A DNA stretch of 44,081 nt from Paracoccaceae bacterium (GTDB lineage Bacteria > Pseudomonadota > Alphaproteobacteria > Rhodobacterales > Rhodobacteraceae): contig WOUW01000035.1 in the NCBI GenBank assembly GCA_009773055.1, positions 1 to 44,081 of the forward strand, read 5' to 3'. The stretch's first letter is position 1. Each line of letters opens with the position of its first letter. The notes under the pieces were generated by a model. That model saw only the letters and a program-made list of their open reading frames with translations, ran no database searches and had not been told where the DNA came from. Position numbers and translations under genes: made by a program. Shown here one piece after another: positions 31,198 through 39,646 of this stretch.

Positions 31198-32667
31198 ATG
31201 GCCGACAAACCCCGCCGCCCCCGCGCCGAGACCCCGAAGGGATTCCGCGACTACTTCGGGGCCGAGGTCACGATGCGGAAGTCCATGCTCGACCGCATCG
31301 CCGCCGTCTACCACCGGTACGGGTTCGACCCGCTGGAGACCTCGGCCGTGGAAACCGTCGAGGCCCTCGGCAAGTTCCTCCCCGACGTCGACCGCCCCAA
31401 CGAGGGCGTCTTCGCCTGGCAGGATGAGGACGCCGACTGGCTGGCCCTGAGGTACGACCTCACCGCCCCCCTCGCGAGGGTCGCCGCCCAGTACCGCAAC
31501 GACCTCCCCTCCCCCTACCGCAGGTACGCGATGGGCCCCGTCTGGCGGAACGAGAAACCGGGGCCAGGCCGCTTCCGCCAGTTCTACCAGTGCGACGCGG
31601 ATACGGTGGGGTCCAGTTCCGTCGCCGCCGACGCCGAAATCTGCGCCATGCTGGCCGACGCCCTGGAAGAAGTCGGCATCCCCCGCGGCGACTACGTGGT
31701 GAAGGTGAACAACCGGAAAGTCCTGAACGGCGTGATGGAAGTCGCGGGGCTGGCCGGAGATGACAAGGAGGCCGAACGCGGCATCGTCTTGCGGGCCATC
31801 GACAAGATCGACCGTCTGGGGCCGGAGGGCGTGCGCGCCCTCCTCGGCGAGGGCCGCAAGGACGAGAGCGGCGACTTTACCAAAGGGGCGGGGCTTTCGG
31901 AAGAGCAGGCGGAGGTCGTCATGGGCTTCACCACGGCCAAGCGCGACACCGGGACCGCGACGGTGGCCCGGTTGCGGGAACTCGTCGCTAGTTCGGTCGT
32001 CGGCGCGGAGGGTGTCGACGAACTTGAAGGGATTGCAGAACTTCTGGACGCACAGGGCTACGGCCCCGACCGCATCGTCATCGATCCCGGCGTCGTCCGG
32101 GGCCTCGGTTACTATACCGGCCCGGTCTATGAGGCGGAGCTGACGTTCGAGATCCTCGACGAGAAGGGACGCAAGCGTCAGTTCGGCTCGGTCGCCGGGG
32201 GCGGGCGGTATGACGGCCTCGTGAAGCGATTCACCGGGCAGGACGTGCCGGCGACGGGTATTTCTATCGGGGTAGACCGGCTGCTCGCCGCGCTGCAGGC
32301 CAAGGGGCGCGTCGAGGGCGAGACGGCGGGGCCGGTGGTGGTGACGGTCATGGATCGCGACCGGATGGCCGACTACATGGCCATGGTCGGCGAACTGCGT
32401 CAGGCAGGGATCCGGGCGGAGGTCTATCTGGGGAACCCGAAGAACTTCGGCAACCAGCTGAAATATGCCGACAAGCGGCAGTCCCCCGTCGCGGTCATCC
32501 AGGGCGGGAACGAGGCTGCGGCAGGGACCGTCATCCTGAAGGACCTGATCCTCGGCGCGAAGATCGCGGAAAGCGCCACGCTTGAGGAATGGAAGGACCG
32601 CCCGGCCCAGGTCGAGGTTCCCCGTGGCGATCTTGTGGCCGCAGTCAGAAAGATGCTTGGCCAATGA
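31198..32667 (+). CDS. hisS: Histidine--tRNA ligase
   Basis: A 489-residue class II aminoacyl-tRNA synthetase. It has motif 2 [26 protein letters not shown] (about residues 106-130), the HisA-type motif [14 protein letters not shown] near 300 and motif 3 [17 protein letters not shown] and [14 protein letters not shown] near 330-365. A C-terminal anticodon-binding domain (VVVTVMDRD, then [30 protein letters not shown]) ends it. It charges tRNA-His with histidine. It is longer than the E. coli enzyme (424), as in many alphaproteobacteria. It overlaps hisZ by ATGA, so translation of the three his genes is coupled. Confidence 0.96.
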   Translation: MADKPRRPRAETPKGFRDYFGAEVTMRKSMLDRIAAVYHRYGFDPLETSAVETVEALGKFLPDVDRPNEGVFAWQDEDADWLALRYDLTAPLARVAAQYRNDLPSPYRRYAMGPVWRNEKPGPGRFRQFYQCDADTVGSSSVAADAEICAMLADALEEVGIPRGDYVVKVNNRKVLNGVMEVAGLAGDDKEAERGIVLRAIDKIDRLGPEGVRALLGEGRKDESGDFTKGAGLSEEQAEVVMGFTTAKRDTGTATVARLRELVASSVVGAEGVDELEGIAELLDAQGYGPDRIVIDPGVVRGLGYYTGPVYEAELTFEILDEKGRKRQFGSVAGGGRYDGLVKRFTGQDVPATGISIGVDRLLAALQAKGRVEGETAGPVVVTVMDRDRMADYMAMVGELRQAGIRAEVYLGNPKNFGNQLKYADKRQSPVAVIQGGNEAAAGTVILKDLILGAKIAESATLEEWKDRPAQVEVPRGDLVAAVRKMLGQ

Positions 32668-33758
32668 CCCCGAAGGCCGCGATCCGGGCCGAGGGAGAGC
32701 GGCTGCTGCAGGCCTTCGTCCAGGCGGGCGCAGTGCCGGTGGAAGCCGAAATCCTGCAGCCCGCCGGAACGCTGTTGGACCTTTACGGCGAGGATATCCG
32801 GGCGCGTGCCTATGTGACCGCCGACCCGGTGCGCGGCGAGATGATGCTGCGGCCCGATTTCACCGTGCCTGTCGTCCAGGCCCACATGGCGCATGGAGCG
32901 GAACCGGCGCGCTATGCCTATCTGGGTGAGGTGTTCCGCAAGCAGATGCGCGGCTCGGGGCGGACCAGCGAGTATCTGCAGGTGGGGTATGAGGTCTTCG
33001 ACCGGGCTACGCCGGAGGCTGCGGACGCCGAGGTCTTTGCGTTGTTTCGTGACCTTCTGACCGGGCTGAACCTGCGCCCGGTGACGGGAGATATCGGTAT
33101 CCTGATGGCGGCTGTCCGGGGGCTGGAGACATCGGACAGCCGGAAGGCGGCCCTGCTTAGGCATGTCTGGCGGCCCGTGCGGTTCAAGGCGCTTCTTGAC
33201 AGGTTTGCGGGACGGGCTCCGGTTCCCGCGGGGCGTCTGGCGCTGCTGCAACGGCTGAAGGCAGGGACGCCGATGGCACTGATCGAGGAGGCGGGGACCT
33301 TCGTCGGGCTGCGCAGCCCGGAGGAAATCGCCGAGCGGGCCGAGGCCTTGGTGGCCGATGCCGAGACGCCGCCGATCAAGGCGACCGAGGCGGCGCTGCT
33401 GTATGACTTGCTGTCGCTGGAGGCTCCGGCGTCCCATGCGCTCAGCCATTTGCGGGGTATCACCCCGATGCTGCCCGCGATCGGCCCGGCGGTGGACCGC
33501 TTTGCGACGCGGCTGGCGGCTTTGGCGGCTCGGGGCGTGGATGTGGCGACGCTGGCCTTCGAAGCGAGCCATGGGCGGACGGCGCTGGAATACTATGACG
33601 GGTTCGTCTTCAGCTTCCTGAAGGACGGGATGCCCCCCGTAGCTTCTGGCGGACGGTATGACGCGCTGACGGCGGTGCTGGGTGCGGGTGCCTTCATCCC
33701 GGCGGTGGGCGGGGTGATCCGGCCCGGCCTCGTGGCGCGGCTGAAGGGGGCGATATGA
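32664..33758 (+). CDS. hisZ: ATP phosphoribosyltransferase regulatory subunit
   Basis: A 364-residue HisRS paralogue. It keeps class II-like fold segments ([41 protein letters not shown], and the C-terminal [12 protein letters not shown]) but lacks an anticodon-binding domain and is not a tRNA synthetase. It combines with the short HisG below to form the hetero-octameric enzyme of the first histidine-synthesis step and supplies histidine feedback control. ATG 32664 overlaps the hisS stop and its own stop overlaps hisG (both ATGA). Confidence 0.93.
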   Translation: MTPKAAIRAEGERLLQAFVQAGAVPVEAEILQPAGTLLDLYGEDIRARAYVTADPVRGEMMLRPDFTVPVVQAHMAHGAEPARYAYLGEVFRKQMRGSGRTSEYLQVGYEVFDRATPEAADAEVFALFRDLLTGLNLRPVTGDIGILMAAVRGLETSDSRKAALLRHVWRPVRFKALLDRFAGRAPVPAGRLALLQRLKAGTPMALIEEAGTFVGLRSPEEIAERAEALVADAETPPIKATEAALLYDLLSLEAPASHALSHLRGITPMLPAIGPAVDRFATRLAALAARGVDVATLAFEASHGRTALEYYDGFVFSFLKDGMPPVASGGRYDALTAVLGAGAFIPAVGGVIRPGLVARLKGAI

Positions 33759-34453
33759 TCCGGGTGGGTGTGCCGTCCAAGGGGCGGCTGATGCAGGACT
33801 GCTTTGACTGGTTCGGCGCGCGCGGAGTGGTGATGCGGCGGACGGGTTCGGACCGGGAGTATTCCGGCGTTGTGGAAGGCGTCGAAGGTGTGGTTCCGGT
33901 GTTGCTGTCGGCGGGCGAAATCCCGCGTGAGCTGGCAGCGGGGCGCATCCATCTGGGGGTCACGGGGTCAGATCTGGTGCGTGAGCAACTGGGCGAAGAC
34001 GAGGTGGCCGAAATCGCGAAGTTGGGCTTCGGGCAGGCCGATCTGGTGATCGCGGTGCCACATGTCTGGATCGACGTCGAGACGGTGGATGACCTCGACG
34101 CGGCGGCTGCGGGGTTCCGCAAGGCACATGGGCATCGGCTGCGGATCGCGACCAAGTATCATCGGCTGGTGCGGGATTTCCTGCAGACCCAAGGGGTGGC
34201 GGACTATCAGCTGGTCGACAGCCAAGGTGCGACCGAGGGCACGGTGAAGAACGGGACGGCAGAGGCCATCGCCGACATCACCTCTTCGGGCGAAACTTTG
34301 CGGGCAAACCACTTGCGGATATTGAGTGATGGGCTGATCCATTGCAGCGAAGCGGTGCTATGGGCGTCGCGCGTGGCGGAGTGGACGGCGGAGGATCGTG
34401 CGGCCTTTGCAGGTCTGGCGTCGAAGCTTGGGGTTGCCGCGCAGCCCTTCTGA
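33755..34453 (+). CDS. hisG: ATP phosphoribosyltransferase, short form
   Basis: A 232-residue HisG catalytic subunit of the short (HisZ-dependent) type, lacking the C-terminal regulatory domain. It starts [20 protein letters not shown], has AAGRIHLGVTGSDLVRE near 60-76 and the PRPP-binding segment DSQGATEGTVKNGTAEAIADITSSGETLRAN near 150-181. It condenses ATP and PRPP. The short form fits the adjacent hisZ. The gene ends 21 nt from a convergent EamA transporter, with no clear terminator between. Confidence 0.95.
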   Translation: MIRVGVPSKGRLMQDCFDWFGARGVVMRRTGSDREYSGVVEGVEGVVPVLLSAGEIPRELAAGRIHLGVTGSDLVREQLGEDEVAEIAKLGFGQADLVIAVPHVWIDVETVDDLDAAAAGFRKAHGHRLRIATKYHRLVRDFLQTQGVADYQLVDSQGATEGTVKNGTAEAIADITSSGETLRANHLRILSDGLIHCSEAVLWASRVAEWTAEDRAAFAGLASKLGVAAQPF

Positions 34454-34474
34454 AGGCTGGGGTCAGACTCCACA

Positions 34475-35332
34475 CTACTTCCGTGCCAGAGCGACTCCGA
34501 TGCCGGCCAGTGCCATCCCGGCCCAGGCCAGCGGCGGCATGGCTTCACCAAGCAGCGGCCAGGCGAACAGCGCAGAAAGCGGCGGGACGAGGTAGAAGAG
34601 CGCCGACACGCGGGCGACCTCACCGGCGCGGATCATGGCCAGGAGAAGCGTAATCGAGATCAGCGAATTGCCGATGATCAAGTAGGCAAGGACCGCGAAT
34701 AGCTCGGGCGTCCAGTCGGCCTGAAGCCCTTCGGTCGCAAGGGCAAGCGGCAGGGTGAAGATGGCCCCCACGGCATACTGGATCAGGTTGGCAGGAACCG
34801 GATGGGTCGTGATGCCGAAGCGCTTTTCATACAGCGTGGCGGCGGTCATGCCGATCAAGCCGCCGACAGCTGCCAGCAGGCCCAAAGGCGGCTCATGCGC
34901 GATGCCAGAGCGGGCAAGGATCACAGTGACTGCTCCGCCAAGACCAAGGGCAAGGCCGATCCAGCGTAGGCGGCTGACGGTTTCGCCTACCATCCAGGGG
35001 GCAATCAGGCTGACTAGGATCGGCTGCAGGCAGACAATGATTGCCACGCCACCCGCCGAGACGCCGGACTTGAAGGCGATGTAACACAGCCCGAAGTAGC
35101 CGACCTGAATCAGGAAGCCGGTTACCGCAATGTCCAATGCGGCGCGGCCCCGGGGGAACTGCGGTTTCAGAAGGGGGATGAGCGGGAGAAGGACGAGGAC
35201 CGCGATGGAATAGCGGAGCGCCAGGAGCGTGAACGGTCCAGCATGGAGGAGGCCGATCTTGGCGATGGCAAAGCCGGCGGACCAGAGCAGGAGAAAGATG
35301 AACGGTGCAGCGAGGAGGAGGGGGCGGGACAT
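34475..35332 (-). CDS. EamA/DMT family transporter
   Basis: A 285-residue inner-membrane protein with ten hydrophobic helices in two EamA repeats. The first helix is AAPFIFLLLWSAGFAIAKIG (about residues 8-27). The second repeat begins near ANLIQYAVGAIFTLPLAL. The conserved WSAGFAIAK and PPLSALFAWPLLGEAMPPLAWAGMALAG segments are typical. DMT transporters export metabolites such as amino acids; the substrate is unknown. It is transcribed leftward, convergent to hisG. Confidence 0.9.
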   Translation of the reverse strand: MSRPLLLAAPFIFLLLWSAGFAIAKIGLLHAGPFTLLALRYSIAVLVLLPLIPLLKPQFPRGRAALDIAVTGFLIQVGYFGLCYIAFKSGVSAGGVAIIVCLQPILVSLIAPWMVGETVSRLRWIGLALGLGGAVTVILARSGIAHEPPLGLLAAVGGLIGMTAATLYEKRFGITTHPVPANLIQYAVGAIFTLPLALATEGLQADWTPELFAVLAYLIIGNSLISITLLLAMIRAGEVARVSALFYLVPPLSALFAWPLLGEAMPPLAWAGMALAGIGVALARK

Positions 35333-35406
35333 GATGCCCGTTCATGGCGGGTTTTGCGCGTGGGGGCCAGAGGGCGGTGCGGCTTGATGCCTTGAAGCGA
35401 GAGCTT

Positions 35407-35865
35407 TCACCCGTCGCGACCCGTGGGATATCTGGGGACCAGAATGCCAATTCCAATTGAATGGCCATTGTCGGTCAGTGGGTCGTCCTTGACGCGGCCT
35501 TTGGGAAGGTCGCGGGGACTCTCCTTCGGGTCGAGGTAGCGCCAGCCCTGGAAGGGGCGGCGGGGGGCGGCCTCGGTTCGGATGATCTCGGCATCGAGGA
35601 CCAGCGCACAGCGCGGGATCCCGTCGGCGAAAGTCACTTCCTTGAGGTCGACGAACCGCTGGCGGCAAAGGATCACGCCTTTGATGACCCAATAGAGCGA
35701 GCCGCCGTCCAGCAATTCGGCCTCACGCTTGGGCCACATGCGGGTAACGTGGATGGCACAGCCCTGGGGCCAATGTGGACGCTGGCTGATTTGCCAGTCG
35801 AGATGGTCTTCGACCGACTCGGAGCCGACGCTGAGTTTCAGAAGGTTGATCATGGGACGGATCAT
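35407..35865 (-). CDS. DUF1489 family protein
   Basis: A 152-residue alphaproteobacterial protein of unknown function. MINLLKLSVGSESVEDHLDWQ, then HVTRMWPKREAELLDGGSLYWVIKG and GWRYLDPKESPRDLP are typical DUF1489 segments, the last resembling RNA-binding-like basic/acidic loops. ATG 35865 has CAGG upstream; an alternative ATG at 35853 begins directly with MINLLKL and may be the true start. It diverges from nrdJ. Confidence 0.85.
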   Translation of the reverse strand: MIRPMINLLKLSVGSESVEDHLDWQISQRPHWPQGCAIHVTRMWPKREAELLDGGSLYWVIKGVILCRQRFVDLKEVTFADGIPRCALVLDAEIIRTEAAPRRPFQGWRYLDPKESPRDLPKGRVKDDPLTDNGHSIGIGILVPRYPTGRDG

Positions 35866-35934
35866 AGGGCCTGCAGCGGGGGCTTCAAGTTGACCAGAGG
35901 GGGGCAGGGGCGTATCTTGGGTCCTTCGTCCCGC

Positions 35935-35943
35935 TTATCCACA
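35935..35943 (+). promoter_or_regulatory. Consensus DnaA box upstream of nrdJ
   Basis: TTATCCACA is the perfect 9-mer DnaA box, centred 27 nt upstream of the nrdJ ATG. DnaA boxes in front of ribonucleotide reductase genes couple dNTP supply to replication initiation in E. coli and Caulobacter. One 9-mer can arise by chance, so position gives most of the weight. Confidence 0.5.
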
Positions 35944-35965
35944 AGAGACAGAAAGATTCGCCCCC

Positions 35966-38065
35966 ATGTCGCGATTCGACACCCCCATTGCCGAGCAGAT
36001 CTGGGATATGAAGTACCGCTTCAAGGAGGCGGACGGGACACCAATCGACGGCTCGGTCGAGGACACCTGGCGGCGCATCGCGCGGGCTTTGGCAGAGGTC
36101 GAGACGGACCCTGTGAAGTGGGAGACCGAGTTCTACGCGGCGCTTGAAGGCTTCAAGTTCCTTCCTGCCGGGCGGATCACGGCGGGGGCGGGGACGGGGC
36201 GGTCGGTCACTCTCTTCAACTGCTTCGTCATGGGGACGATCCCCGACACGATGGTCGGCATTTTCGACGGGCTGAAAGAGGCCGCGCTGACCATGCAGCA
36301 GGGCGGCGGGATCGGCTACGACTTTAGCACCATCCGCCCGCGCGGGGCCGAGGTGAAGGGCGTCGCGGCGGATGCGTCGGGGCCGCTCAGCTTCATGGAC
36401 GTCTGGGATGCGATGTGCCGCACCATCATGAGCGCTGGTAGTCGCCGGGGCGCGATGATGGCGACGATGCGCTGCGATCACCCGGATATCGAGGCGTTCA
36501 TTGAGGCCAAGCGCGACCCGGCGCGGTTACGGATGTTCAACCTGTCGGTGCTGGTGACCGATCCCTTCATGGCAGCCGTCAAGGCCGACGGCCCGTGGGA
36601 GCTTGTGTTCGGCGGCCGCGTCTACAAGACGGTTGAGGCCCGCGATCTCTGGAACCGGATCATGCGCTCGACTTTCGACTATGCCGAGCCGGGGGTGATC
36701 TTCATCGACCGCATCAACGCGATGAACAACCTTGGCTATGTCGAGACCATCGCAGCGACGAACCCCTGCGGCGAACAACCGCTGCCGCCCTATGGTGCCT
36801 GCCTTCTGGGCTCGATCAACCTGCCGACGCTGGTGAAGGACGCCTTCGACGCCCATGCCTCAATGGACATGAAGGCGCTGGACCACCTGGTTCGCACCGC
36901 CGTCCGGGCGATGGACAACGTGGTCGATGCCTCACGCTTCCCGTTGCCGGAGCAGCAGGCTGAGGCCAAGGCCAAGCGGCGGATTGGGTTGGGGGTCACG
37001 GGGCTGGCGGACGCCCTTCTGATGGTTGGCCTGCGCTATGGGTCTGAGGAGGCCGCGAAGGTCACCGAGCTTTGGATGCACGCCATCGCTCGGGCGGCCT
37101 ATCTCGCCAGCGTCGATCTGGCGAAGGAGAAGGGTGCCTTCCCGCTGTTCGACGCCGACGGCTACCTTGCCTCGGGCAACATGGCCCAGATGGACAAGGA
37201 CGTCCGCGAGGCCATCGCCCAGCACGGCATCCGCAACGCCCTTCTGACCTCGGTCGCGCCCACCGGGACGATCTCCCTCTACGCCGGCAACGTCAGTTCG
37301 GGGATCGAGCCGGTCTTTGCCTATGCCTACACCCGCAAGGTCCTGCAAAAGGACGGCTCCCGCACCGAGGAGGAGGTCGTCGACTACGCCGTCCGCCTCT
37401 GGCGCGAAAAGCATGGCGATGCACCCCTGCCCGACCATTTCGTCAACGCCCAGACGCTGCCGCCGCTGGACCATGTCCGCATGCAGGCAGCGGCGCAGAA
37501 GTGGGTCGACTCGTCCATCTCCAAGACCATCAATTGCCCGGTCGACATCAGCTTCGACGACTTCAAAGAGGTCTACATGGCCGCCTGGGATCAGGGCTGC
37601 AAAGGCTGCACGACCTACCGGCCGAACGATGTGACCGGGTCCGTCCTGACGGTCAGCGAGAAACAGACCGCGCCCGTGTCCTCGCAGCCGGTGACGGGGG
37701 GCGAGGTGGTGTATCTGTCGGAACCGCTCGACCGGCCCGCAGCGCTGGAGGGGCAGACCTACAAGGTGAAATGGCCGGGCTCGGAGCATGCGCTTTACAT
37801 CACGATCAACGACATCGTGACGGCAGGCCACCGCCGCCCGTTCGAGGTGTTCATAAACTCCAAGAACATGGAGCATTTCGCCTGGACCGTGGCCCTGACC
37901 CGGATGATTTCGGCGGTGTTCCGGCGGGGCGGCGATATCTCTTTCGTGGTGGAGGAGCTGAAAGCCGTCTTCGACCCCCGCGGCGGCGCCTGGATGGAGG
38001 GCCGCTACATCCCCTCGATCCTCGCCGCCATCGGCGGGGTGATCGAACGCCACCTGATCCGGTGA
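35966..38065 (+). CDS. nrdJ: Adenosylcobalamin-dependent (class II) ribonucleoside-diphosphate reductase
   Basis: A 699-residue class II reductase. The catalytic barrel carries FLPAGRITAGAGTGRSVTLFNCFVM (first cysteine pair region, about 55-80), GGGIGYDFSTIRPRG, the radical-site NPCGEQPLPPYGACLLGSINL (about 270-290) and APTGTISLYAGNVSSGIEP (about 432-450). It makes deoxyribonucleotides with coenzyme B12 and needs no oxygen. The usual C-terminal zinc-ribbon/cysteine tail is missing from this frame and appears as a separate ORF 4 nt later. No cobalamin riboswitch is visible upstream. A DnaA box precedes the gene. Confidence 0.93.
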   Translation: MSRFDTPIAEQIWDMKYRFKEADGTPIDGSVEDTWRRIARALAEVETDPVKWETEFYAALEGFKFLPAGRITAGAGTGRSVTLFNCFVMGTIPDTMVGIFDGLKEAALTMQQGGGIGYDFSTIRPRGAEVKGVAADASGPLSFMDVWDAMCRTIMSAGSRRGAMMATMRCDHPDIEAFIEAKRDPARLRMFNLSVLVTDPFMAAVKADGPWELVFGGRVYKTVEARDLWNRIMRSTFDYAEPGVIFIDRINAMNNLGYVETIAATNPCGEQPLPPYGACLLGSINLPTLVKDAFDAHASMDMKALDHLVRTAVRAMDNVVDASRFPLPEQQAEAKAKRRIGLGVTGLADALLMVGLRYGSEEAAKVTELWMHAIARAAYLASVDLAKEKGAFPLFDADGYLASGNMAQMDKDVREAIAQHGIRNALLTSVAPTGTISLYAGNVSSGIEPVFAYAYTRKVLQKDGSRTEEEVVDYAVRLWREKHGDAPLPDHFVNAQTLPPLDHVRMQAAAQKWVDSSISKTINCPVDISFDDFKEVYMAAWDQGCKGCTTYRPNDVTGSVLTVSEKQTAPVSSQPVTGGEVVYLSEPLDRPAALEGQTYKVKWPGSEHALYITINDIVTAGHRRPFEVFINSKNMEHFAWTVALTRMISAVFRRGGDISFVVEELKAVFDPRGGAWMEGRYIPSILAAIGGVIERHLIR

Positions 38066-38069
38066 GGGG

Positions 38070-38219
38070 ATGGGGCTGAAGTCCGACCCCAAGGCGGAAC
38101 TGCTGCGGGTCGGAGAGGCTCCACGCGGCAAGGCCTGCCCGTCCTGCGGGAGCTATGACCTGCGGATGGTGGAGGGGTGCCTGACCTGTGGGTCATGCGG
38201 GCATTCGAAGTGCGGGTGA
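38070..38219 (+). CDS. Small zinc-ribbon ORF: detached C-terminal tail of NrdJ
   Basis: A 49-residue ORF starting MGLKSDPKAELLRVGEAPRG, then ACPSCGSYDLRMVEGCLTCGSC and ending GHSKCG. The CPSC...CLTC zinc ribbon plus terminal SKCG is what normally ends class II NrdJ proteins, where the last cysteines shuttle electrons to the active site. Here it begins 4 nt after the nrdJ stop in the +1 frame, with GAGGGG as a close Shine-Dalgarno. It is either a translationally coupled separate subunit or the result of a one-base frameshift in an originally fused gene. The sequence cannot decide. Confidence 0.75.
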   Translation: MGLKSDPKAELLRVGEAPRGKACPSCGSYDLRMVEGCLTCGSCGHSKCG

Positions 38220-38326
38220 GGGATGGGGGACGAAGTTGTGTCGGAATCTCTGTCAAGCGCGAAATATGGTGTCACGACCAAAGATTTCGTTTGAAAAGAA
38301 AAGGGCCAGCTATAAGCTGACCCTGT

Positions 38327-38399
38327 GGCCTAGTGGCAGAATGGTCATGCACCCGGGGTTGCAATCTGGGGGACGTCAGTTCGATCCTGACCTAGGCCT
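38327..38399 (+). tRNA. tRNA-Cys (GCA) with an enlarged anticodon arm
   Basis: The acceptor stem GGCCTAG/CTAGGCC pairs perfectly, as does the T-stem GTCAG/CTGAC around TTCGATC. The D-arm GCA...TGC is short, as is common in tRNA-Cys, and the discriminator is U. The anticodon arm reads CCCGG, GG, TTGCAAT, CTGGG. A normal 5-bp stem with 7-nt loop TTGCAAT would form if the two central Gs were absent, so the loop is 9 nt here. Reading UGC (Ala) with wobble pairs is possible but lacks the G3-U70 pair of tRNA-Ala. CCA is not encoded. A TATAAG at 38311-38316 is a likely -10. Confidence 0.75.
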
Positions 38400-38412
38400 C
38401 ACTTCTAACTAC

Positions 38413-38445
38413 GGCCCCGGTTTTCCGGGGCCTTTTCTTTTTCTC
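38413..38445 (+). terminator. Intrinsic terminator of the tRNA-Cys gene
   Basis: GGCCCCGG (38413-38420), loop TTTT, CCGGGGCC (38425-38432), then TTTTCTTTTTCTC. A textbook rho-independent terminator. The next 215 nt up to 38660 are lower in GC and contain no gene I can support. Confidence 0.92.
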
Positions 38446-38660
38446 ACTATGCCCAGTAGGTGGCGCAGATTCAACAAGAAATTACAACAGCTTAGCGCTG
38501 AGATTTTTCGAGTCCCGCCAATGGGTTAACTGGACCATGCCCCACTTTCCGCGATTCTGGAAAGCGATATTTCGTGATCGGGGCTCAGTTATCCCCCACA
38601 TTTTGCGGTTCGAAGCAGCGAATCGACTTGGGCTGCGTGGCAAGCTAGGCCTACAAAGTG

Positions 38661-39551
38661 TTAACGGGCCGTTACCCCATTCGCCCTTCCAACGAAATCC
38701 GTCAGGTGGGGCACATAGTCCTCTGGCCCCTCCCCTCCCTGCGCCACAGCCCCGGCAAAGCTGTTCTTCGCGGCACTCGCCATCGTGGTGGTGACGGTGG
38801 CGGCGTTGGCCATGCTCTCCAGATAGCGCAAGTCCTTGTAGGCGTTGGAGAGGGTGAAGCGGTGGGCTTCGCGGTTGCCCTCCAGCGCGTAGCCCATGAA
38901 GGTCTGGTAAAAGCCGCAGTCCATCCGGCCGCCACGGATCACGCTGTCGAACGTGGCGGTGGAGATGCCGACCTTGGCGGCCACGGCCAGCGCCTCCGCA
39001 TAGATCGCAGCGTAGCCGAGGGAGAGGAAGTTATTCAGAAGCTTCATCCGGTGGCCGTCGCCGACCCGGCCGATGTGGACGATCTTACCGGCCCAGGTGG
39101 CGATGACGGGCTGGATGCGTTGGAAGACCTCCGGTTCCGCGCCTACCATGCAGTCGAGCGTCCCCGCCCAGGCCTCTTTCGGCGTGCGGGAAAGGGGGGC
39201 GTCGGCGAAGTGGACGCCTTTGGCGGCCAGGTCGGTGGCGAGGCGTTCGGTGACGGTGGGGTCGGAGGTGGAGCAGTCGACGATCACCGTTCCGGGTTTC
39301 AGGTGGGGGGTCATCCTCGCCACGGCCTCGGCCACCTGCGGCGAGCCGGGGAGGGTGAGGAAGATGATCGTCGACCGGGCGGCGAGGTCTTCGATGGGCG
39401 CCTCGGTCGCGCCCCGGGTCAGCAGGTCATCGACGGGCGCGCGGTTGCGGTGGGCGGTGACGGTCAGGGGGTAGCCCTTCTCGACGATGTTCTTCGCCAT
39501 GCCGTGGCCCATCAGCCCGGTGCCGATGAAACCGATGTGTTCCTGGGTCAT
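38661..39551 (-). CDS. NAD(P)-dependent beta-hydroxyacid dehydrogenase (HIBADH family, second)
   Basis: A 296-residue HIBADH-family enzyme. It has the Rossmann motif IGFIGTGLMGHGMAKNIVEKG (about 6-26), FADAPLSRTPKEAWAG near 120 (family DAPVSGG is changed to DAPLSRT) and the catalytic-lysine segment GDGHRMKLLNNFLSLG near 168-183. ATG 39551 follows AAAGGAG; the longer frame would reach into the promoter of the divergent reductase. The SRT substitution and the KLLNNFLS helix suggest a subgroup different from the gene at 2771. The substrate is unknown. Confidence 0.88.
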   Translation of the reverse strand: MTQEHIGFIGTGLMGHGMAKNIVEKGYPLTVTAHRNRAPVDDLLTRGATEAPIEDLAARSTIIFLTLPGSPQVAEAVARMTPHLKPGTVIVDCSTSDPTVTERLATDLAAKGVHFADAPLSRTPKEAWAGTLDCMVGAEPEVFQRIQPVIATWAGKIVHIGRVGDGHRMKLLNNFLSLGYAAIYAEALAVAAKVGISTATFDSVIRGGRMDCGFYQTFMGYALEGNREAHRFTLSNAYKDLRYLESMANAATVTTTMASAAKNSFAGAVAQGGEGPEDYVPHLTDFVGRANGVTAR

Positions 39552-39646
39552 TGGAGTCTCCTTTGGGGCAGAGTGCGGCAGCGGCGTCGGGTTGACAATC
39601 CGGCTTCCTCGGGGACGACTGAGGCCGATCAAAAGGGAGGCCAAAG

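Noticed and set aside
35866-35965. Possible cobalamin riboswitch upstream of the B12-dependent nrdJ
   Set aside because: The gap is only 100 nt and no B12-box-like sequence is visible.
38392-38660. Integration site at the tRNA-Cys 3' end, from a short TAGGCCT echo near 38647
   Set aside because: The match is under 10 bp and palindromic, with no integrase or mobile gene nearby.
38537-38794. 85-codon open frame after the tRNA-Cys terminator
   Set aside because: It runs antisense into the HIBADH-family gene, has no ribosome-binding site, and its C-terminus is low-complexity.
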